Below are positions 60,701 through 64,000 of a DNA stretch of 64,000 bases, piece by piece. The number at the start of each line of letters is the position of its first letter. Position 1 is the stretch's first letter. The notes beneath the pieces were generated by a model, which did no database searches, was not told where the DNA came from, and saw nothing but the letters and a program-made list of their open reading frames with translations. Source of the DNA: Psoroptes ovis (lineage: Eukaryota; Arthropoda; Arachnida; Sarcoptiformes; Psoroptidae); the NCBI GenBank assembly GCA_002943765.1, contig PQWQ01000030.1, positions 188,501-252,500 on the forward strand, given 5' to 3'. Made by a program: the position numbers and the translations under genes.

Positions 60701-62702
60701 TAAAGGAAAAAGGACGTTATCCTGGGCAACGCATGCTGCAAAAGCAGCTGAAGAATACAATAAAACCATTCATAGTGTCACAAAGTATTCCCCATTATTT
60801 CTGTTGACAGGGTATGATGCTGAAAAAATATTAGGACCGGAAGAAGTAGTAGAAGCACGAAAAATTGCTTTTCAAAATTCAAATTTAATGCATGAAAAAA
60901 ATAAGAAAAAATATGATGAAACAAGAAAAGAATTACCATTGGAAATAATCGACGAAGTGTATGTCTCCAAAGGAAACGCTTTGAACCGAAAAAAATTGGA
61001 CGCAAGATTTGAAGGCCCGTTTCCAGTGGTCGATAAAGAAGGGAATACAATGCTGAAAATCCAGAAGAAGGGAAAATTAGAAAAAGTTCACATTTCCCAA
61101 GTCAAGCCAAAATTTCATCCGTTTAATATGGTGCTATTGACTTCACTAATGCTGATACACCTAGCTAATGGGAAATATGAACCCTCCGTCGCAGATCCTA
61201 TTGTTTGGGAAAAAACCGATCATACTATCACAAAAGAATTAGTTAATACCTATTATTATATTCGTTTAGTAAATCCATGTAGTATCCTTAAAAGAACGGA
61301 TAGACGTTTTGAATGTAACGCAAGATATGATTTCTGGATAATGGAAACAATAAATAAGAATTGCGATAAGATTAATATAACATATGATGACTTTATGGAA
61401 GAAAACCGGCGAAGAAAAAGATTTGTTGGAAGTATTTTAAAAGGTACGAAATTTTTATTCGAAAATTACGATAAGGTATTACATATTGGACAAACGATAG
61501 TTGGATTTGTAACTAATTGGTTTGAACGAAAGAAAATAAAGTCATTGAAAGAAACACAAAGAAAACAGCAAGAACAAATCAAGGTTTTAATGAACTCTCA
61601 AAAAGAAATATTGAAAGAAATGGTGGACAAGTTGGATAAGATGGGCGAAATACAAATGAACAACAGAAAAACCATGGAAGATTTAATAGATGGTCTACAT
61701 TATGACCTTATGGTGGGATCACAAATGGTGACTATCAGTCAAAATCTGAAAAAATTCTTTAATGAATTGGCTCGTGGTATAATCCCAATAGAATTTGAAT
61801 TATTGTTTCCCGGAATCGTTACCTCCGAAGATAAATATGAACAATGGGAATTCGTTGGATGTGATTTGTCATCACATTCCGATTTAATTTTGGAATTTAT
61901 ACAACCTCAACCGTATGACGAATTAATTGTATATGAAAGCCATCCCTTTACTTTATATAAACAACAAGAAGATAAATTTTGTATGTACGAATACAGTGGC
62001 CCACGATACATGCTGTATAATCTAGAAAAAGATTGCGTAAAAAGACTCCATTTACATCCTCATCATAAGAAACGTTCAGAAAGTTTTATTATAAATAAAC
62101 CAACAAGCTGTCAAGAGGATGATGAAATCGAAAAATTATGGGTAAAGAAATTTTGTGAAACAAAATCAAAATTCAATCAGGAAGAACTACAAATTCATTA
62201 TAACAATAAATTTATTTTTGTATATTGTTACAAACAATTGATAACGATCGAAAACATAACAAGTGAATGCGAAAACAAAATTTATAAAATCCCACAGAAG
62301 AAGGAGTTTATCGCTGGAAGTTTCCATCACAGACCATCAGTACGCAAAACGCTGGGAAATCATTCATTCCATTTGTATGAAAACGAATTGATTGGGAAAA
62401 ACTTATACAGTGGAATTTATAATTATTCGATCCAAACGAAAAACATAGATCAATTACTAGCGGAAATGAATAATCTTGATGAACCTGAAGAAGATCGTTT
62501 TAATAAATGGTTGATGCTTATTCCAACAGGAGTCTGTTTATTGATTATTATCGCTGGTGTACTCATCGTAATATTGAGAAGGATAAAATTGACAAAGAAG
62601 AAGAGAAAAATATTAGAACGATCGCAAGAATTCATCGAGTTGGAAAATCAAGCTAGATCACAAGGATCAAATAGTCCAGAAGTAGATGATACCGCTGTGT
62701 AA
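57768..62702 (+). CDS. pol-env: Retroelement Pol and Env-like protein in one ORF
   Basis: 1644 residues from the first ATG; the frame is open further back to the frameshift site, adding a knuckle (CIRCLEKGHRMKNC). Then knuckle 3 (CQICKSGHHEILC), aspartic protease (D166-S-G-A), reverse transcriptase with Y462-I-D-D465 (LPFGLKNAP before it), RNase H (TDAS, D611), and integrase: zinc site H800, H804, CEVC; then D866, D924 and E960, a D,D(35)E triad. From M1121 the same frame carries an envelope-like part: hydrophobic leader, a basic furin-type site ending at R1218, a Gly-containing hydrophobic stretch, a coiled coil (about 1260-1310) and a C-terminal membrane segment (about 1581-1604) with a basic tail. 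This is the layout of errantivirus and baculovirus F-like envelopes. Env is normally a separate ORF expressed from spliced RNA. No stop separates it here. Confidence 0.92.
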   Translation: MKNCNSKRICQICKSGHHEILCQTPQQDNPRWTNQSNVNRGNYRSITSPQRNMIEYPQQRSNTPRTKVKESYVCETMNTKSNDMKSHVQQNSDTNEQKEMKDTKPDDYEVQTMEDELIGLSNLESNMLHMMMAQTETTDMAKRKDLEEPVVVKAQVNGFEQELMIDSGANISFITPMYVKKLLLKEKPTNENIFTLGANVHIKGICTTTVKIENIEHEVKFYVVPHRKDIIALGRDAMRSFGISITPEDENKWKVKINIGQSKEKDVEDHDIRNLLKRYKDVFAKNKEDIGCIKNEMAQIHLSNEIPITCRPYPCTAMDQEIIDKEIDRLLKMDVIEPSNSPFCFPIVLVDKKDEGKKTRLCVDYRKLNAVTIVEHYPMPKISDIDERLINSTYFTTLDISQGYYHVMMDPNDRGKTGFVTKYDQYQWKRLPFGLKNAPMIFQRIIWSLIKRNNLHMYCHNYIDDIIIFSRTKKEHLTHLDNVMNVLLKENIKLKLSKCIFGMKSIIFLGHKISEHGIAPCKSNIEAIIKAEPPKNLKDLRGFLGKINYYHKFIPNRAEATYYLTELLKKNQKWEWTENQQKEFENLKNLLIKEPILKLFNPELEIKIYTDASLKGIGAVLKQIHPNEQEYPVAYFSKKLLPYQQRYSASELECLAILEAVEYWHYWLVGQNFTIVTDHKPLESLKKIKKPKTRLFNWALRLSSYQFNIVYRKGVDNQEADYLSRHPIHDLEEMAKAPMIMFTNLWEDTDKIMAIQKNYNPKQLNKCYGKNGIIYRKKKNFEQIFIPKEEAENELRRTHHEFGHIGSVHLYEHYSRRYYTPDIMKIIKKVVQNCEVCNITKKNSYRFGFMGQIGPAKLPFEIIHIDTIGGFQSFGSNKRFLHLAIDAFTRFIWIICSKTQTAKDMINLVKKIQSVTKPKLIIADQYPAIKGTEFKTYLKRNNIGIMFIPRDHPSSNGIVERVNQTICDRIRHKIYETSKGKRTLSWATHAAKAAEEYNKTIHSVTKYSPLFLLTGYDAEKILGPEEVVEARKIAFQNSNLMHEKNKKKYDETRKELPLEIIDEVYVSKGNALNRKKLDARFEGPFPVVDKEGNTMLKIQKKGKLEKVHISQVKPKFHPFNMVLLTSLMLIHLANGKYEPSVADPIVWEKTDHTITKELVNTYYYIRLVNPCSILKRTDRRFECNARYDFWIMETINKNCDKINITYDDFMEENRRRKRFVGSILKGTKFLFENYDKVLHIGQTIVGFVTNWFERKKIKSLKETQRKQQEQIKVLMNSQKEILKEMVDKLDKMGEIQMNNRKTMEDLIDGLHYDLMVGSQMVTISQNLKKFFNELARGIIPIEFELLFPGIVTSEDKYEQWEFVGCDLSSHSDLILEFIQPQPYDELIVYESHPFTLYKQQEDKFCMYEYSGPRYMLYNLEKDCVKRLHLHPHHKKRSESFIINKPTSCQEDDEIEKLWVKKFCETKSKFNQEELQIHYNNKFIFVYCYKQLITIENITSECENKIYKIPQKKEFIAGSFHHRPSVRKTLGNHSFHLYENELIGKNLYSGIYNYSIQTKNIDQLLAEMNNLDEPEEDRFNKWLMLIPTGVCLLIIIAGVLIVILRRIKLTKKKRKILERSQEFIELENQARSQGSNSPEVDDTAV

Positions 62703-62768
62703 ACGAAATTGATGTCAATCCAAAATAAAGTTGCGCTTTTTCACCCCCCCGTATTGTTTTTTTTTTTT

Positions 62769-62778
62769 AGAGGGGAGA
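62769..62778 (+). promoter_or_regulatory. Polypurine tract before the 3' LTR
   Basis: AGAGGGGAGA directly abuts the TG of the 3' LTR, the usual place for priming plus-strand DNA synthesis. Confidence 0.8.
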
Positions 62779-63227
62779 TGTAATAGAAATGGTAGTTATT
62801 GATCTAAAGGGATGTTATTTAACATCATTAATTTTTAAATCGTTAGCTTAATGATGATAATGTTTAGCTGATTACCATATTTGGCAAAAAAATTCCAATT
62901 TAATCACATTGGCTAAACATGCACATCGTTATGATTTAAAGTATTCAAAACATCCTCGATTTAATTACCTTTCTATCACATTCCTTTCTCATAATGTATA
63001 TATTTTCCGTCATTTTAATCAAAATGAAAAATTTTTTCCAATTATTATTCAGTCAGTCGTTATTTTCATCAAATGTTGTCATTGTCATTGTCATTATCAT
63101 TTTTATCAATAAATAAAATTTTTACAAAAAAAAAAAAAAACTTGTTGTTGTGTCATAAGTTTATTTCGTGAAAAAAAAAAAAGTTAAATTCAACCAAAAT
63201 TGCGCTCTCCACCACGTATATCTTATA
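62779..63227 (+). repeat. 3' LTR, 449 bp
   Basis: Near-identical copy of 56086-56535; the one-base length difference comes from A-run variation and one inserted or changed G. It is followed by AATA, matching the left flank, and then directly by a MITE. Confidence 0.93.
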
Positions 63228-64000
63228 AATATATTTCGTTGTCCGGTAAATTTTTGCCGATTATTCAATAGGCATTGACTTTGAAAATCGGCAAGAACTT
63301 TTCGGACAACTTTATATATCAAAATCAATAGATTAAATTGAGTATATCAAATTTTTTTCAAATTCATACTTCAAATAGTAAACCATATGATATGTTATTG
63401 TTGAAATGAAATGAATGAATGAATGAATGAATCCATGAAAAACTGATAAATATCTAAAACTTATGGGTTTTTCGGAACTCAATGTTTCCGTTTCGGGATT
63501 TTTGAACACAACATATACTTCGATTATAAATAACACTAATAATTCATCATTTATTCATTGAAAAAACAGTGTTGAAAAATATTGTCGTGTAAATCATGCA
63601 AATTAATGTGAAACAACCAAAAATACGATGGACATTTATATATCCGGAGCTTTTTATTTTATTTCACTGTGAATTTGTTATTGATTATACCTTCATCAAA
63701 ACAATTGATGAAAAACACGCGTAGTATATATCAATATGTGCCGTCGTGTGATTTACTTTTGATTAAATTGATGCATGAAAAATTTGCGAAAAGCAAATTT
63801 TTGAATTTCATTTTATTCGAACTGAATCTGTGATCCTTTACCAAATAATAATATTCCAAAATGATTCAACATCCGTTCTTTAATTCTAAACAGTTGAATA
63901 TATTCATTAGGGTCCCCCAAAAATTTTGATCCGATACGAAACATCGTTTTTCCATTTTTGAAATGATGAAAAATTGTTCAACTATTTTTTTTCGATTCAT
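63228..64000. other. Pax6 intron, part downstream of the retroelement
   Basis: One MITE at 63234-63314, then AT-rich sequence with GAAT runs. No exon seen up to the window end. Confidence 0.55.
63234..63314. mobile_element. Mariner-type MITE abutting the retroelement
   Basis: TTTCGTTGTCCGGTAAATTT left, GAACTTTTCGGACAACTTTA right, about 80 bp, TA on both flanks. Its left flanking TA comes directly after the AATA target duplication of the LTR element. Confidence 0.83.

Larger units (their letters stand above)
56086..63227 (+). mobile_element. Complete LTR retroelement with gag, pol and env-like coding, errantivirus-like
   Basis: About 7.1 kb with LTRs at 56086-56535 and 62779-63227, gag at 56572-57720 and a pol-env ORF at 57768-62702. 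Flanks suggest a 4-bp target duplication AATA (left 56082-56085, right 63228-63231). All enzymatic motifs are present, no internal stop breaks them, and the LTRs are nearly identical, so the insertion is recent and the copy may be functional. It lies in an intron of Pax6 in the same orientation as the gene. Pol is Ty3/gypsy type; the Gag knuckle cluster is BEL/Pao-like. Confidence 0.93.

Overview
This window reads as nuclear DNA of a small arthropod, most likely an astigmatid mite (house dust mite or relative; inferred from gene content and style, no species marker seen). It is very AT-rich and gene-dense in its first half. Introns there are mostly 60-100 bp with GT-AG ends. Proteins carry many Asn, Ser, His and Asp runs. 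The tRNA is a eukaryotic type with an intron.

Region 1-36 kb holds about fourteen genes. In order: the 3' part of a DEF8-like Rubicon-homology gene (+); the XPG/ERCC5 repair nuclease (+); an intronless UDP-glycosyltransferase (+); an HR96-like nuclear receptor (+); an AIG1/ADTRP membrane hydrolase (-); an unknown secreted protein (-); a tetraspan membrane protein (-); a two-domain galectin (+); a low-complexity HTH protein (-); the actin-related protein ACTL6A/BAP55 (-); a second tetraspan paralogue (-); an alpha carbonic anhydrase (-); BNIP3 (-) head to head with the mitochondrial GTPase NOA1 (+); and an intron-containing tRNA-Ser(GCT) (-). I rebuilt exon structures by joining ORFs across GT-AG introns that keep the frame and the family motifs.

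Region 36-64 kb is different. About 13 kb without recognisable coding sequence leads into a Pax6/eyeless homologue. Its first coding exon is at 48,992-49,256. Two paired-domain exons follow, 131 and 216 bp long, the sizes of vertebrate PAX6 exons 5 and 6. The rest of the gene lies beyond the window. In the intron after the second paired exon sits an apparently complete, very young LTR retroelement (56,086-63,227). Its LTRs are almost identical. It has a gag ORF and, one frame back, a single long ORF that carries protease, reverse transcriptase, RNase H, integrase and an envelope-like protein in one continuous frame.

A second theme is a family of 80-bp near-palindromic elements with mariner-type ends and TA flanks. 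I count 14 copies plus 2 of a related subfamily, concentrated from 40 to 54 kb around and inside Pax6. They resemble the human MADE1 design: a MITE made of little more than two mariner termini. The strongest candidates for something undescribed are the retroelement (BEL/Pao-style Gag knuckles, Ty3-type Pol, fused F-like Env, no obvious primer-binding site) and this MITE family.
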